DNA from: Brachionus rotundiformis | Taxonomy: Eukaryota; Rotifera; Eurotatoria; Ploima; Brachionidae | Assembly (NCBI GenBank): GCA_016802295.1 | Contig: JAESIW010000207.1 | Location: forward strand, 1,953,581 to 2,017,580 | Direction: 5' to 3' | DNA length: 64,000 bases | Shown: one piece after another, positions 22,581 to 35,866 of the stretch | Layout of the letters: each line of letters opens with the position of its first letter | Position numbering within the stretch: the stretch's first letter is position 1 | Program-made: the position numbers and the translations under genes | Notes under the pieces: generated by a model | What the model was told of the DNA's origin: nothing | Databases searched by the model: none | Seen by the model: the letters and a program-made list of their open reading frames with translations, nothing else

Positions 22581-24378
22581 ACAAATCCTCCATTGTCGCT
22601 ACGCTTTTTAAAATTGTTCTTTTAATTTAAAAAATTTTTCATATCTATAAAGCAATTTTTCACAATAAAAAACGCTTAAGCTAATTAGCTTATCATTAAA
22701 AAATCAATTAAATTTGGTATCGAGACAAAAAAAATGACGACACGTTACCAGACATGTCAACCAATAGAATTCAAGAAAAGATCTAAAATCCGAAAAAAGT
22801 TCAACACTTTATAAGAAAAATATTATCACAAATATTAGATAATAATATTTTTATTTGTCTAAATAAAAAATATAAAAAACTAAATAAATAAAGTTTAACC
22901 AATTTACTCTAGTCAGGTAAAGACAAACTTTGCTGAACTTTCAACCGGTTTCACTAAAGCAGAACACCTATACTAACACAGTGACGACATTATTTTTGTC
23001 TTTTAGAAATTTGTTCTAATACCTCCGCCAAAAATACATGTTCTAAAAGTTAATAGGATCGATTGACAATGATGTAGATACATTTAAAAAAATTAATGTC
23101 ACTCACTTGTCACACAGGACACAGTTATAAATACCAGTTTTATTTATTAGGGCCCAATAATGATCCTCAACCTAAAAGAAAACCTAAGCTTAACATATTC
23201 AAATTGATTTAAAATGAAAAAAAAATAAGAGAACGAGAGAGATATATGGACTTGATAAGATAAAAAGAAAGAGGCAGCTTAAAGTGTATTTCTAAAAACT
23301 AGAGATTAGCATTTATAAATGTGTTTATTTAATGGCCGAGATTAGATTTATCCAAATATAGTGGCAAGTATTCATCTTATTACATAATTAAGAACAAGAT
23401 TTTTATGTTGACAAAAATAAGACTTTTGTTGTTGTTGTTATTGTGGATTTTATTTGGTGCCGAATACCTATAATGTAATTTTCGGTGGTCTGATTGCCTA
23501 GGTCCTTTCGCAACCAGATAGCTCATTTAGCGAGATCATATCTCGCCAGAGCGTCTTCTAAAGGCTTCCCTTCTATCTTGCCATTTCATCCCTGACTCTA
23601 CTTAACCTATTTAGAACTAAATTGCCATCCATCTGCTAGCCATCACCGACTACTTCAAGCGAAACTTTTCATGGCCATATAAAAATTTTCCAAGACTTCT
23701 ATTCTAACAATTAATTAATATCTAGGTGCTGTTCTCTTACGCAATCTGATTGAGCTCGTATTGAGCAAAATTTGGCCCTTAGTTATCTAATAACTGAGCT
23801 GCTGTGAGCTTTTATCTATTTTATTTAGCACATTTAACTTATCTCTCATTTATGTGGTCAAATCGGCTGGCAAACTAAGTTAAACTAATCTAAAAACAAA
23901 CTAAACTTTATTAAAAATAAAAATCCCATATATGTACCATTTTTTTTCTATTTTTAAATATTTGACTTTTAAGTTTCTTAGATATATTTGAAAAAAAAGT
24001 GTTTATTACAAAATCTTGTCAAAAAAATATTAAGTATTAGGTAATAAAGCTAACAAAAAAATTTATTTTATTCATTCGAAATGAAAATTATAACAGAAAA
24101 ATATATTGGGAGAATATATATGAAATTTAAGTAGATTGTTGGAATGTGGGTTGATAAAATACTCAATTATTATGTTATTAATGATGTTTTGGTATTTGTA
24201 TTTGTTCATGAAAGAAAAAATAAATGGCACTTATTGGAAAAAAGCTATAACTAGAAAAAATAACTAATTGTATTCTTAAAATATAAATTTTCTTATAATC
24301 CGGACTAATTAGAAATATTATTTTAAAATCTTTACATTTAATTAAAACAATTTAAAAAATTTTGTTTGGTAAAAAATT

Positions 24379-24466
24379 TGCCCCAGGAGAGGCTCGAACT
24401 CTCGACCTTCGCATCGCTACACTGTATTTATAAGTACGACGCTCTAACCGACTGAGCTACTGGGGC
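24379..24466 (-). tRNA. tRNA-Ile-TAT: tRNA-Ile(UAU) with 14-nt intron, copy 2
   Basis: Identical to the copy at 20962-21049 except that acceptor position 5 is C, so GCCCCAG pairs perfectly with CTGGGGC. It is the only one of the three copies with a fully paired acceptor stem. Its 3' flank, including the T6 terminator, is identical over about 27 bases to that of the copy at 27682. Confidence 0.95.
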
Positions 24467-24964
24467 TTCGGATCTACAGCCAACTAAACGACACCATTAA
24501 ACATTTCTGCTGTCTGCCTGGCAACACTTTTTTTACCAAATATCTAATTTCATTACCAGATGCAGTCTCAAGATTGCTACTTAACTCAAAGCGTTATGTT
24601 TTTTATCTACTTGGTTGTAAGTAATCCAAGAAGAATAAATATTGGTGAAAATATTCTTGTTTCCTTTTAAGCTTTTTTTTTTTATTTAACTTTAATATTC
24701 TTTGAAAATGACTAAATGGGAATAAAAAAAAATTATATAGCTAATCTACAATTCATGTTGTTTACCAAGCCTAAGTAATACTCAGATTAATAATTTAATT
24801 AATCTGTTTAATACAAATGATAAAATTTGCCTAAAACTCTAACTTAAATTCTTGAATTAATTTTTTTTCTCTTGGGAAAAAAATGGAATTTTTTTAATTA
24901 ATTATTTTGGATATCAGTACCCAAGTGCGTCGCGCTTAAAATAAACAAATCTAAATAGATACCA

Positions 24965-24994
24965 AGGTCGAGAGTTCTGGCCTCTCCTGGGGCA
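24965..24994 (+). pseudogene. tRNA-Ile(UAU) 3'-half fragment
   Basis: It matches variable loop, T arm and acceptor 3' strand of the nearby tRNA-Ile copies (AGGTCGAGAGTT...CTCTCCTGGGGCA) but has T-loop changes (TTCTGGC for TTCGAGC), and no D arm or anticodon arm precedes it. A dead fragment about 500 bases from copy 2, on the opposite strand. Confidence 0.8.
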
Positions 24995-26659
24995 CTTATT
25001 TTCATCTAGAATTGTGATTGTTGGTTCAAATTTCCCAATAAATCATTATATAATAAAAATTATTTACTATGCACTCCAAATTAAATAATATTCAGTGTTA
25101 AAGCAATTTAAATAATAAAAATAAATGATTAAATATATTCGTTGGTAGCCCGAAAGGACTTAATTAAGTCAAAAGAATTATTCATAAGTAATTAAATTTT
25201 TATTTGAAAAAGACTTAAACCATATTTGAATAAAAATTACTCAAAATAATAGATATGATTAAAAATTTATTAAAAGAAAAAAATAAAAAATTTTTTTTTT
25301 TATTTTGATTAAAGCCAGAGTCTTAAAAATATTAATTTTTAAATTTGTTATTTTATTCTAAATAGACTATATAATTGCGTTTTTTTTATTTTTTTTTGCC
25401 AAAACATTTCTTAAAAATAATAAAATATGCCTGTTTTTTTTGTTGTTGGTTAAACCATTTAAAATAAAACCAATTTTTTTTCAAGTTAAAATAATTATCT
25501 AAAATTATTTTACTGTTCTAGCCTATTTTTCTCAAATAAACTTTATTTAAAATCACAGTAGCAATTATTCTCAAATTTTGGTTAAGTAATTATAAAAACA
25601 TTTATAAAGTTTGTTGAAAAAAACAAATGCTTACGGCACTATTGCCTAAACTTATTCAAATATTACTTTACTCAATTTACAAATTAAATAATTGAACTTA
25701 ATAAGACCTGATTTGGCCACAAATTGCACTTTTTGTTTACTTAAAAGTATCGTGAAGAAAACTTTACTCAACAAATCCAATTTTATGCATAATTTGGCTA
25801 AATTTATCTAAACAAATTAATACAAAAAAATATTAACTTTATATATAATCTTTATACTTATAAGATTAAAAATAAAATGAATATTTAAGTTGAATTTTTA
25901 TGTGGCCGAGTATTTAAAATGAATTAATTATCAAATATTGAAAAATATTTTTAAAATTTATCACAGCCATTTTAATTAAAAAATTAGTGCATCAAAGTAT
26001 GCTGGTCGTTAAGGTATGTTTTATACCCAAAACTCGGCTAATTAATTTTATTTAGATAAATAAATAGTTCACTGTTTAATTTGAATGGTTATTTTTTTAA
26101 TCCTGATATTAAAAAATGTGAAAGTATTTGGTATTTATTTGATATTATTAAAGATTGAAATCATAGTCATTTGAATAAACTTAACTCGATTGAGATTAAA
26201 TTTCACTTATGATTTTTGATTATTAATTTTCCTACATAAAAAAAAAAAAAAAAACTAAATGGCTTAAATTTATGTTTTTTTTTCATTATTTTCTTTTGAA
26301 AGATTGAGTTTGTCTTTTGTCCCAAAATTAATAAAAAAAAATAAAATCTATTGAAAATAGTGCAAATTTTAATTCAAATTTTACAATTAATTAAAACTAT
26401 TTGTTTTTTTTTAAGTATTATTTTTTTATTCAAATAATAAATTAAAATAATAATTTTAATTATTTCTAGATCTAAAATTTTATTTTAACTTAACTAAATT
26501 TTAAAAAATAGTCTAATAGTGATAGAAAAAGATGAGACAAATATTATGATATCAAAAAAAACAATTTTGACATTAAACGTAAAACTCGGATTTTAAAATT
26601 AATTAAAAAAAAATAAACCAAAATCATTACATAAAAAATAAATCATTTAGGCTAACATT
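24995..26659. other. AT-rich intergenic region downstream of laminin
   Basis: Homopolymer-rich AT sequence. Nothing coding was recognised; it includes the 3' UTR and poly(A) region of the minus-strand laminin gene. Confidence 0.45.
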
Positions 26660-29600
26660 TTAAGAACACATTGATTTAAGAATGCGCTCTAGATCCATAA
26701 TACTCTGTTCAAGAGGCCCTATTTCACGCCTATATGTCTCTATTCTATCAATGTTTATTTTATTTCTGACTTCCAGGTCCGCAATTCTATCGTCCAAATT
26801 GGCCAATGCATCAATTTCTTTGACCACTTCTTCGAATTGAGTGTTAAGGTTGTTCACGGCTTCCAGTGACAAGTTCTCTAAAGCTAAAAAAATGATAACT
26901 AGATGATTTTATTTATTGCATTATGGTCTTACACAAGTCGGCACTTTGGAAAGAGTCCAAAAGATGCTCGGAATTGGTGATTCTGTTGAGTAAATTTTGT
27001 GATCTGTCAACAATGTCCTCTGCTTTGAGCTGAACTTTGGCCAATTTATTATCCAATTGATTGTATTTAGAGCTTGCTTGTGCAATAGCTTCATAGTTAT
27101 CTTCGTTTCCTGCAGCTAGATCATTGGTAAACTGAGACAGCTTTTGCGCTTTGGCATTTAAATCACTAGTTTTGTTTAGAGCCAAAAGATTGTTGCTAGA
27201 ACTTTGAACAGTGTTATTGGTAAGCTTGAGAAGATTTTGGGTGTCCAAAAGATCTGAATTTAATGTATCTAAATTTGATTGTAGCTTATCATCTAGTTGG
27301 ACCGCATCGGCGATGTTCGACTCTGTCTCTGTGCTCAAGATTTGGGCTTTTGCTGCGCGTTCTTTGTTCGTGGTCAGTATATTGTCAAAATTATCCAATA
27401 TTCCGAGGATTCTTTTGGCATCATTGAACACCTCAGTAGTCGAATTTAGTGCAGCATCCACTTTGGTCTTGGCCTTTTCACTTCGATCAAGCAAGTGCTC
27501 TATGTCGGCATCTTTTATCTGGGATGATTTTAACCTTTGATTAGCTTTTTCTATGTTAGACTGAGCTGATTGGAAAAATTGAACCAATTTGGCATTTAGC
27601 TTGCTTGATTCTGATTTCAATTTGGATACCTAAAATTTTTCCAAAGTTTAGAGATAAAATTTTTAACAGGCAAATATTGAAGCCCGAGTAGCTCAGTCGG
27701 TTAGAGCGTCGTACTTATAAATACAGTGTAGCGATGCGAAGGTCGAGAGTTCGAGCCTCTCCTGGGGCAAATTTTTTACCAAACAAAATTTTTTAATTAA
27801 TTTAATTAATCAAAGAAAATTTTTTTTTTTCTTAAATTAAAAATAAATTCTATTAAGTGTCGAGAAAATTAATTCATTATAAATTTTTAATAAAATTTGT
27901 TAAGTTAGTTTAAAAATATAGTGGGCTTAAAATATTTAAAATCTTGATAATTTAAATGCTTATAAATTATCTTTTAATTATAAACTGATATAAAAAAAAT
28001 AAAACAAAGCTAAATTAATAATTAATAATTTAAGTACAATTGATAATAATAAATACTTTTTTCAAGACACCAACATTATATTAAAGGACTTATTTTTACT
28101 AGAATAAAATGCCACATATTGTCTTAAAAAGATGGTAAATGCAGTGGCTTAAAATTAGGAAAATTACCTCTTCTCTAAATTTAGTGTAGTCTTCTTCGGT
28201 CAGAACATTTTTTTCATATTCGGACTTATCTAATTGAAAATTATTCAAATTATCACTAAGCTCATTTAATTTTTCAATATCTTGGTTCAATTTGTTGCCA
28301 ATATTTTGGGCTTCGGATACCAAAAGCTGCGAAGTCTCAGCCAAAAAGTTGAAATCAGTATCCGGTTCAGTTTTAATGCTATCAAATTTTTCCAACAACT
28401 CTTGGATATCTAAGATAGCTTTGGCTGAACCATTGAGAAAGCTCTGCGTGGTTGTTTTCAAATCTGTGGCCAATTTTTCTTGCTCGGCCGAAGCGACTCG
28501 GCTCGATCTGGCCAACTCGGCCAATTTAGCATTGTACTCTGTTCGATTGGCCAGTATGTCTTTCCTTCTTCCAATTACATCATCTGCTTCAAGCTGTTGT
28601 AGCGAAATCGACCTCAAAGTCAATTGTAGCTCAATACTATCTTGTAATTTTTTTATCTTATCCTTTAAATTTTCCCAGGCAGCAGTATTTTTTTCAAAAA
28701 GATCATAGGGTCTAAGCAAATTTTTGAATTGATCATTCAAGTCATTAATAGTGGTCAAAAAATTGTCCACTGCTTGGTCATATGAAGATCCCAAATTGGA
28801 TTTTTCATAATAATTAAAATGAAAATCGCTTAATTTATTTTTTAAAATATCCAATTTTTCCTGTAGTTCTTTATTTTTTTTCTCTGATTCATCTGAAGCT
28901 GAATCTGGTATAATTTGAGTGAGTGATTTTTCCAATACTTGGATATTATGTTTCAAATCAGTGACAGCTTTTTGTACCAAGTTGTAGCAGTCATCGCAAG
29001 GCTGGCATCCGATGCTAAAATTGAAAAAATTTTCCTGGCACTGATCGCACTTGATGCCATCAATGCTAGGTTTGCATGTGCACCTGCCAAGCTGGTCGCA
29101 CTGCAGGCCCTGTGAGCCAAACGGGTCACAGTTGCATTTCTTGCAACCTTCGCTGGAAAAGCCGTAATGATAGGGCATGCATTCGTCACACTTAAGGCCT
29201 TGGACGCCAGGTCGGCATTCGCACTTTCCAGTACCTTGGTCACAATTTAGGCTCAGTGATCCGAGCGGATTGCATCTACACTCTTGACATCCCTCGCCAG
29301 ACTCAATATTCCAGAAAGTGTCCTTACATTTGTCGCACTGCCGACCAACCACATTAGGCCTACATTTACACTGACCATTGTCCAGATCACAATCATTGTG
29401 CTCACTGCCCTTCTCGTTGCACTCGCATGCATGGCATTTGAGATCTGTAAGAGCATTTCCCCAATAGGATGGCAAGCATTTTTCACATTTATCCCCAGTT
29501 GTGTTGTAAACACAGCGCAGACACCTTCCACTGGTGTCGCAATTGCCAACAGCATTTTCGTCAATATTTGAATTACATAAGCACTTTTCACAGACCAATT

Positions 29601-32600
29601 TGTTGCTTGAACGTTCTGTCTCGTAGTATCCATCTTCACATATGCCACACAAATTTCCCTTCGTGCCCTGTGGACAATTGAGGCATACTACTTCGTTGGT
29701 TGACGATTGGTAGTTGTAGAATTCTACACATGGACCATCGTTGGGACATGGACACTTTCTGCAGTCACTGGGAGTGCCTTGTAGTGCATTGCCATAATAA
29801 CCATCGCGACATTTTTCACAGTTTTCTCCTGTTGTCTGATGCAAGCATTCGCATCGGCCTGACCATTGATCGCATGAAGCCGAGTGATTGTTGCATGAGC
29901 ATGGCACACATTTGACAAACGAGTCGCCAAATTGAATCTCTCGACGGTATCCAGGAGCACAATTTTCACAAAATTGGCCTGTGTGACCAATTGGACACGA
30001 GCACTGTTCAATCCATTTGCTCTTGACAAAGTTGGTGTTTTTGTCTCCCTTAATGGCTGATTGAAGAACAAAGCTTTGCAAGAATGTGTAGCCACCAGTG
30101 CTGGCCTTTACACGAATGGAGGATATGTTTGACAAAAGACGATGAAAATCCCGGTGGCTAAGAGATGGTCTCCAGCCTTCGGTTTCTTTTAATTTTAGAG
30201 TGAATTCATGTTCAACTGTTTCCATTGATTTGGATCCTTGGTCCTGAATGTTCAGCAAAGCTGGATCGTATATTGTCTGATAGATTTGAAGATGGTTGTG
30301 GGCGTTTTCAATTATAATATCTTTACGAGACAGGCTTGACTTGCCAATCTGGAATTTGAGCTTGATTTTTATTTCCTGGTTGTAGCTAAGACGCTGATTG
30401 CCAAGATATTCAGCTTTTAATTAATTAATTAATCAATTGTTTTTTAATTATTTAGTGAAAATAAATAATATTTAATAAAAAGAATGGTGATGACTTTTTT
30501 CTTTGGAAAAAATTTTTTCTAATTATTAATTTAAAGATTTTGTTTATTCAATTAGAAAATGTATTGTAAAAAAGTTTATAAAATTTTCACAATAAGATTA
30601 TTAATTTTAAAAAATATTTAATTGACTACGATTAAGAGTATTATAGCTTAAAATTTTAAGTGTAGTGCAGTTACCTTAAGATACCAATCAATAAAATACG
30701 ATAAATTTTTTAGAAATGATAAATAAAAAAATCTAGTTTTACCAGGTGCATTGAACCATACATCTTTATCTGTAGCGACTACAAATACACCTCCATTCAA
30801 ATCATCAGGTCCAACAAAAACCGAAGTACCATCTAAATCAGTCGCTGTCCAATTGATTAATTTATTTGTCTCATAATTTGACTCAATTAAAAATGGAGCA
30901 TAATTGGTTGCTTTAACACAGTCTGATGAATGACCATAACAAAAGCATGGTAGACAGCCAAGTTTTAAGTCTGTATCTTTACCATAAAAGCCAGGCTTAC
31001 ACCTTGACAAATTTTCAATATTTTTTTTTAAGCTTTAATTAAGTTTATTCATACTTGTCACAATTTTGGCCTTCTACATTTTGTTTGCACCTACACTTGC
31101 CATCACGTGGATCACAAACAGGTGGTGTATCAAAGCTACCAGCCAGATCGCACATACACAACTTGCATCCACTTTGACTTAAATCGTAATGATTTGGAGC
31201 ACATCTGTCACATTTTTCGCCAACAACACCTGGTTTACATGTGCAATGACCATCTGGATCGCACTGCAAGCTTAAAGAGCCTTCCGGATGGCACTGGCAG
31301 TCTATGCATTCGTTATCATGCTGGCGTCGGTAGAAGCCTAGCTTGCAGTTCTCGCAGTGGGGACCATGGGTGTTTTGTCGACAGTCGTAGCAATGACCAC
31401 CATGTCCAGTCAATTCGTACAAAGTGGCATTGAAGAAGCATTTATCAGATAGACCATTACAGTCACATGCTATGTTAAAAATTAATTTTTAAATTAATTA
31501 AAAAAATTTTTTTCTAATTAAGTTCAATATCAATAAAATAATTATTTTAATAAAATTATTAAGTGATAAAAAAATTTTGTTTTCTTATTTTTATTTTAAT
31601 TAAGTTGAATTTAAAATTTAAAAAAGTGCGCCACTTACCGACACATTCGTTTCCATCAAGCAAAGTTGCCGGAGACCATGGTTTGTCATTAAAAAAAGGC
31701 AAACACTTTTCACAGTCTACACCATCCGTGTTGTGCTTACAATCGCACTTGTATTTCTCTTCAAAATCCTGATCCTGATAAGTATAACACCTATCTGCAT
31801 GACCATTACATTTACATCTGGTTAAAAAAGAAAACTATGGAAATTTTTTTAATTTTTTTTTTCAAGAAATAAATTTTTTGATGAAAAATTTTTTTCTTTT
31901 TTTAGGTTTTGATAAATTAACTTTACCTGCCACCAACAGATATATCTGATATGGCATAATAGTAGGATCTGAGCACTTTTGGATCACCGAACAACTCGTC
32001 ACCAAAAGTATTAAGCCTATTCAAAGTAATCTTAATAGCTGTAGCAGTAACCCATTCTTTCAAGTCGTGGTTATTCTCAAAGTTGTAGGCATTGGGTCTT
32101 CCTTCAAGTGTGCTGAAAGCCACTGAGCCACCGCTCAGCGGAGCTATGTCACTAAACTCATCGGTGCATGCCGCTTCAGTTTCATTCTCACGCGTAAATA
32201 TGGCTCGATTGGGCCTCTCATAAGTATGCTCACAGTTCGAGCTGTAGAATTGGTACGGTATCCAGTCCGTAGAATCATTGGTCTTTTTGTATATAGCAAA
32301 GCTCTCAGGTCTTGGCGAGTGAAATTTAATCTGAATGTAGGTGATGTCAAATGATTTTCCCAAATGTAAGGTTAAATTAATCGAATTGGGATACTGAACA
32401 TCATATTCCATGGTATCTGACTGCCACCAAGTTAGATTTTCAGCCACGTTTTTGTCTGTCAAGTACTCGGGTGGATGGGATTTGTCCCTGCGACGATTGT
32501 CGCATACATCGCATCGCTCGGCCTGTCGGTCCGAGTAGTCGAACCAACTAGTGCCGTGAATATTGGTCTGGACACAAAATTCACTTGGTACTTCACCACA

Positions 32601-32756
32601 CGTGTTTGTCACCTCAACTGGGCGGTTAAATACCGCGTTTATGAATTCCGGAAAGCAGCGAACCGGCTGATTGTTGTGGTCATAGCAGCTTTCTTGTCCT
32701 CTTACTTTAACTATATTTATTAAAAGATATACAAATGTTATACACTTGAATAACAT
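26660..32756 (-). CDS. LAMC1: Laminin subunit gamma (LAMC1 / LanB2 type), complete
   Basis: Exons on the minus strand are 31927-32756, 31639-31817, 31055-31469, 30743-31002, 28168-30413, 26933-27629 and 26660-26883. All junctions are in phase, giving 1616 aa against 1609 for human gamma-1. Order: signal peptide (MLFKCITFVYLLINIVKVRG); laminin N-terminal domain with the gamma-type ending STLEGRPNAYNF...WVTATAIKITLNRLNTFGDE...YYYAISDISVGGR; four LE modules; LE split by a laminin IV type A domain; six further LE modules; then a coiled coil of about 600 residues (laminin domains II/I) ending KSMCS, whose Cys would bridge to the beta chain. The gamma identity is supported by NIDENAV in an LE module, matching the nidogen-binding NIDPNAV. 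The protein is a secreted basement-membrane subunit assembling with alpha and beta chains. A tRNA gene lies in the intron 27630-28167 on the other strand. Confidence 0.96.
27682..27769 (+). tRNA. tRNA-Ile-TAT: tRNA-Ile(UAU) with 14-nt intron, copy 3, inside a laminin intron
   Basis: Same sequence as the copy at 20962-21049, including the GCCCGAG acceptor strand with one G-G mismatch. It has the anticodon TAT, the intron after position 37 and a T6 terminator just downstream (AATTTTTTACC). It lies antisense to the laminin gene, between its fifth and sixth exons. Confidence 0.93.
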
Positions 32757-34253
32757 TTTCTTTTATCTCATTTAAATATCTAGAAAAAATTATTTATTTA
32801 AAAATTTTAATAAAATAGTTAAGATCATTAAATGACCATTAAAGATCCGGGTTAAGCACTCAGACTCTAAAATCACTCAAGCGAACACTAATTATAGCTT
32901 TTTAAACTAGTCTCAAATGATAAATGAGAAAAAAATTTATATATTTTTTTTAACCAATATCTAAAATATTCAAGAGAATAGAGTTTATTAGTAAAAAATA
33001 TGTTTAAAAAAATTAATTTGAAATTTATATAATCTTATCTTTGATAAAGGTGTTAAATGGAATTTTTCGCTCGGATAGAAAAAGTTGTAAAAATAAGCAT
33101 TTTTGCTAACATTAAATTAAATTAGAAATATACGCTAATTGGATAGCTTGTATTTAATTTCAAATATAATAGTAAAGCTTTGGAAAAAAATATTTCAGGG
33201 TTCATTGACTTAAGCTATATGAGAACATATAAATTTAAATTACAGTCGATAAATAGTAATATTTTAATTTTAACTATTTTGTTTAGGTTTCTCAAATAGA
33301 TAAGATACGATTGATAAGATAAAGTGGTGTTGTATTTTTTTATAGTGTATTTTGACTGGCCATATCGTAAAATTTAAACACATGGATAGGGTTTTTGGTT
33401 GAGCTTGATTTCGAATGATTTATGCCAAAGATCTGTTTACGATACTTTGATCAATTGAGCATACTAAGATAAATGCGCAATATGATCATTTCTCAAGCAA
33501 ATAAATCTAAATTTAGGTCGCCTTTATCTTAAAAAAAGTGTTCACTACAGTCCGAGATTTTGCTTATTTTAATATTTTTTTTTCTTTTTTTAATAAACCA
33601 ATAAAAAATAATTATTTTAATAAAATTATTTAATGATAAATAAATTGTAACTGATTAATTTGATTTTATTTGAGTATAGATAATTTATTGAAAAGACAAA
33701 ATAAATAATATTTAATGGATTAGTCATGGTCAAAAAATTAACCAAGTACTGCTTGAATGCTCAATTTAATAGATAAAAATTTAAATTGATACCCTCTAGT
33801 TATTCACCTTCAAAAATACAATTTTATTTTTAGACAAAATCTTATTCATTTATTTTTAAAATAGTCTAAATTTTGATTTAAGCTAAAAATTAAAAATAAA
33901 TTTCTTATCTTTAAATTTAATTTATATATGTAATCAAGAAAAAAATGTCTGTCGGCTTGTTTAATTTGTGAAATGACAACGGGTGGTCAAAAATTTTTAA
34001 AAAATTAACTAAATTAAAATTTAATTTCGAAAATTAAAACTCTAAAAATAGATCTGTTAGAACTTTGGTCTAACAAAATTCAATCTATTTTTCATTACCA
34101 AAAATTAACCAAATACTGCTTTTTGAATTCTCAAATAAATAGATAAAGAATAATTATCTATCAAAATGCTGCAAATAACATCTAAATAAAAAATACTAAA
34201 TACAAATTTAAATAATCATTTATTACGAACTAATTGAACAAAAAAATTTTTAT
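32757..34253. other. AT-rich region upstream of laminin
   Basis: It should contain the laminin promoter and the 3' end of SPATA17. No further gene, RNA or repeat was recognised. Confidence 0.45.
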
Positions 34254-35735
34254 TTAAGACAAGTAATAATGGGAATCTATGTATGTTTTGTTGAGCTTGT
34301 TAAATTCTGGAACTGGTGGTACCAATGATTTGAAACGCTAATGGAGCAAAATTTAGCAATTTAAATTTGAAAATTTTCAAGCAAAATTTTACATTTCCTT
34401 TCCATTCATGCGGCTTGGCTTCTTCTCTAAAATGTTTGGTACCATAGTCCAAAGAGCCATATTTAGATTTTGTCAACATCAACGGTTTATACGGAGTTTT
34501 GTAGACTGTTTTATCAATAGGGTAAAATCTGGAAAAAAAAATTAATTGACAATTATTTTCATCAATTTAGGCCTGTTTACATTTCATCATGAAGCCTTTC
34601 TGTCCATTCCTTGCCTTTCAAGTTTTTTCTCTCTTTTTCCAAGCTTTCAAAATCAGTCTCAACCCTCAAACTGGGACTAAATGGCCTATAGCGTTGTTTC
34701 CTCACCTCCAATGGATCTCTAAAAGGACCCTTAATGACAAATATAGAACTTTGTTCGAATTTAAATTATTTAAATTACTTGCTGTTTACTCGGCAATGGT
34801 GGCAAATAGTCTGGCAAAGCTACTGAATCAAATTTGTTTGCATTGAGTGATTGAACATAGAGGTCGTGTTTTTCCGAGGGTTCCAATTGCACTGTCTTCA
34901 GAATGTATTCCATTTCAGATGGTACCCTAATAATTTATTTTTCATTTTTATATTTGAAAATTTTTAAAATTTATCCTACGGTTTATATGGTGAATTGTAT
35001 ATACCAGGTATTTGTTTGGTACTGATAAGATAGTGATTTTTTTTAGCCTCTCTTTCGAGCTTTTTGTATTTTTCGATATTTTTTCGCTCCTCTTCCTGCT
35101 TGTCCATGTAATCTTTGTACTCTCTGAGCTCATTACTTTATAATAAAAGATAAAAAAATATATCATTTTAAATTCTTAAATATTACCGAACTATCTCGTT
35201 CTTTTGTTCGATGGCCTGCAAATAGGCCTTTCGCTTATAGTAATTAAACACATATTTCCTGCTGTAGTAGCCTCGCCATATTTTCTGGATCAAAATAGCC
35301 TTTTCGTGGTAAAATTCAAGCCTCATTAGTTTTACTCTTTCCTTAAATGTTCAAAAGTTAATTACTATGATTTAATTAATCCAAATGTTCTAAAACCTCG
35401 AGCTGTTGGCGATATTGTCTACGGCCTATGTAGCCTCTCCATACTCTTTGAATGACATTGGCATTCTTATTCAAATGCCTTAACAAAAAAAGCCTTATTA
35501 AAATAATTACTCAAAATTAATATTTTACTTTATATAAGTGGTAACTTTGAGTGCGCGGTACCATGATTGTATTTTGGTAGCTGCCTCGTTCTCTATGCGC
35601 CTAAATTGATCTGCTTTTCTAAATTAAACTTATCAAATAAAATCCTAATTCAATTATCTGTCCTTACCGACTGTTATCGTATATTTCGTCGATAATGCTC
35701 GGTACTTGATTGATTAATTCGATAATCTTTGCCAT
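34254..35735 (-). CDS. SPATA17: SPATA17, IQ-motif ciliary/sperm protein
   Basis: Nine exons on the minus strand: 35668-35735, 35529-35618, 35397-35478, 35187-35341, 34980-35135, 34779-34926, 34581-34729, 34393-34528 and 34254-34337. All junctions are in phase, giving 355 aa against 361 in human. Three IQ motifs lie at about residues 35-120: AATKIQSWYRALKV, ANVIQRVWRGYIGRRQY and ILIQKIWRGYYSRKYVFNYY. Orthology is clear from STKQIPGIYNSPY and QQGPFRDPLEVRKQRYRP, which match the human protein almost residue for residue. A charged helix (about 130-170) sits between the IQ motifs and STKQIPGIYNS. The family binds calmodulin through its IQ motifs and belongs to motile cilia and sperm axonemes. The gene is head-to-head with the annexin gene across 226 bases containing two X-box palindromes, in keeping with a cilium-related role. 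Confidence 0.93.
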
Positions 35736-35796
35736 ATCTCACCATTCAGTTAAATAAAGCTCTAAAGAAAAGTGTTATTCACAAATTTAAATCTTT

Positions 35797-35810
35797 GTTA
35801 CCATGGAAAC
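35797..35810. promoter_or_regulatory. Candidate RFX X-box, SPATA17-proximal
   Basis: GTTACC-AT-GGAAAC fits the relaxed X-box consensus RYYNYY-N-RRNRAC and has one mismatch to GTNRCC-N-RGYAAC. It lies 62 bases upstream of the SPATA17 ATG. SPATA17 is a ciliary gene, the class RFX factors control. Confidence 0.55.
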
Positions 35811-35866
35811 GTGGTTTGAAAAAAAAATTAATTTTATTGAATAAAATTGCAAATTTTGGTACCCTG

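Larger units (their letters stand above)
21050..24378. other. Gene-poor region between tRNA copies
   Basis: No protein gene was recognised. It holds two microsatellites, a perfect 8-bp hairpin stem CTACTCTA/TAGAGTAG (21450-21473) and a 7-bp hairpin GCGAGAT-CAT-ATCTCGC (23530-23546) in a patch of higher GC at about 23450-23700 of unknown nature. Confidence 0.4.

Noticed and set aside
29284..29915. Several open frames on the plus strand opposite the laminin LE modules
   Set aside because: They are shadows of the Cys-rich coding sequence; the minus strand gives a complete, family-length laminin gamma chain.
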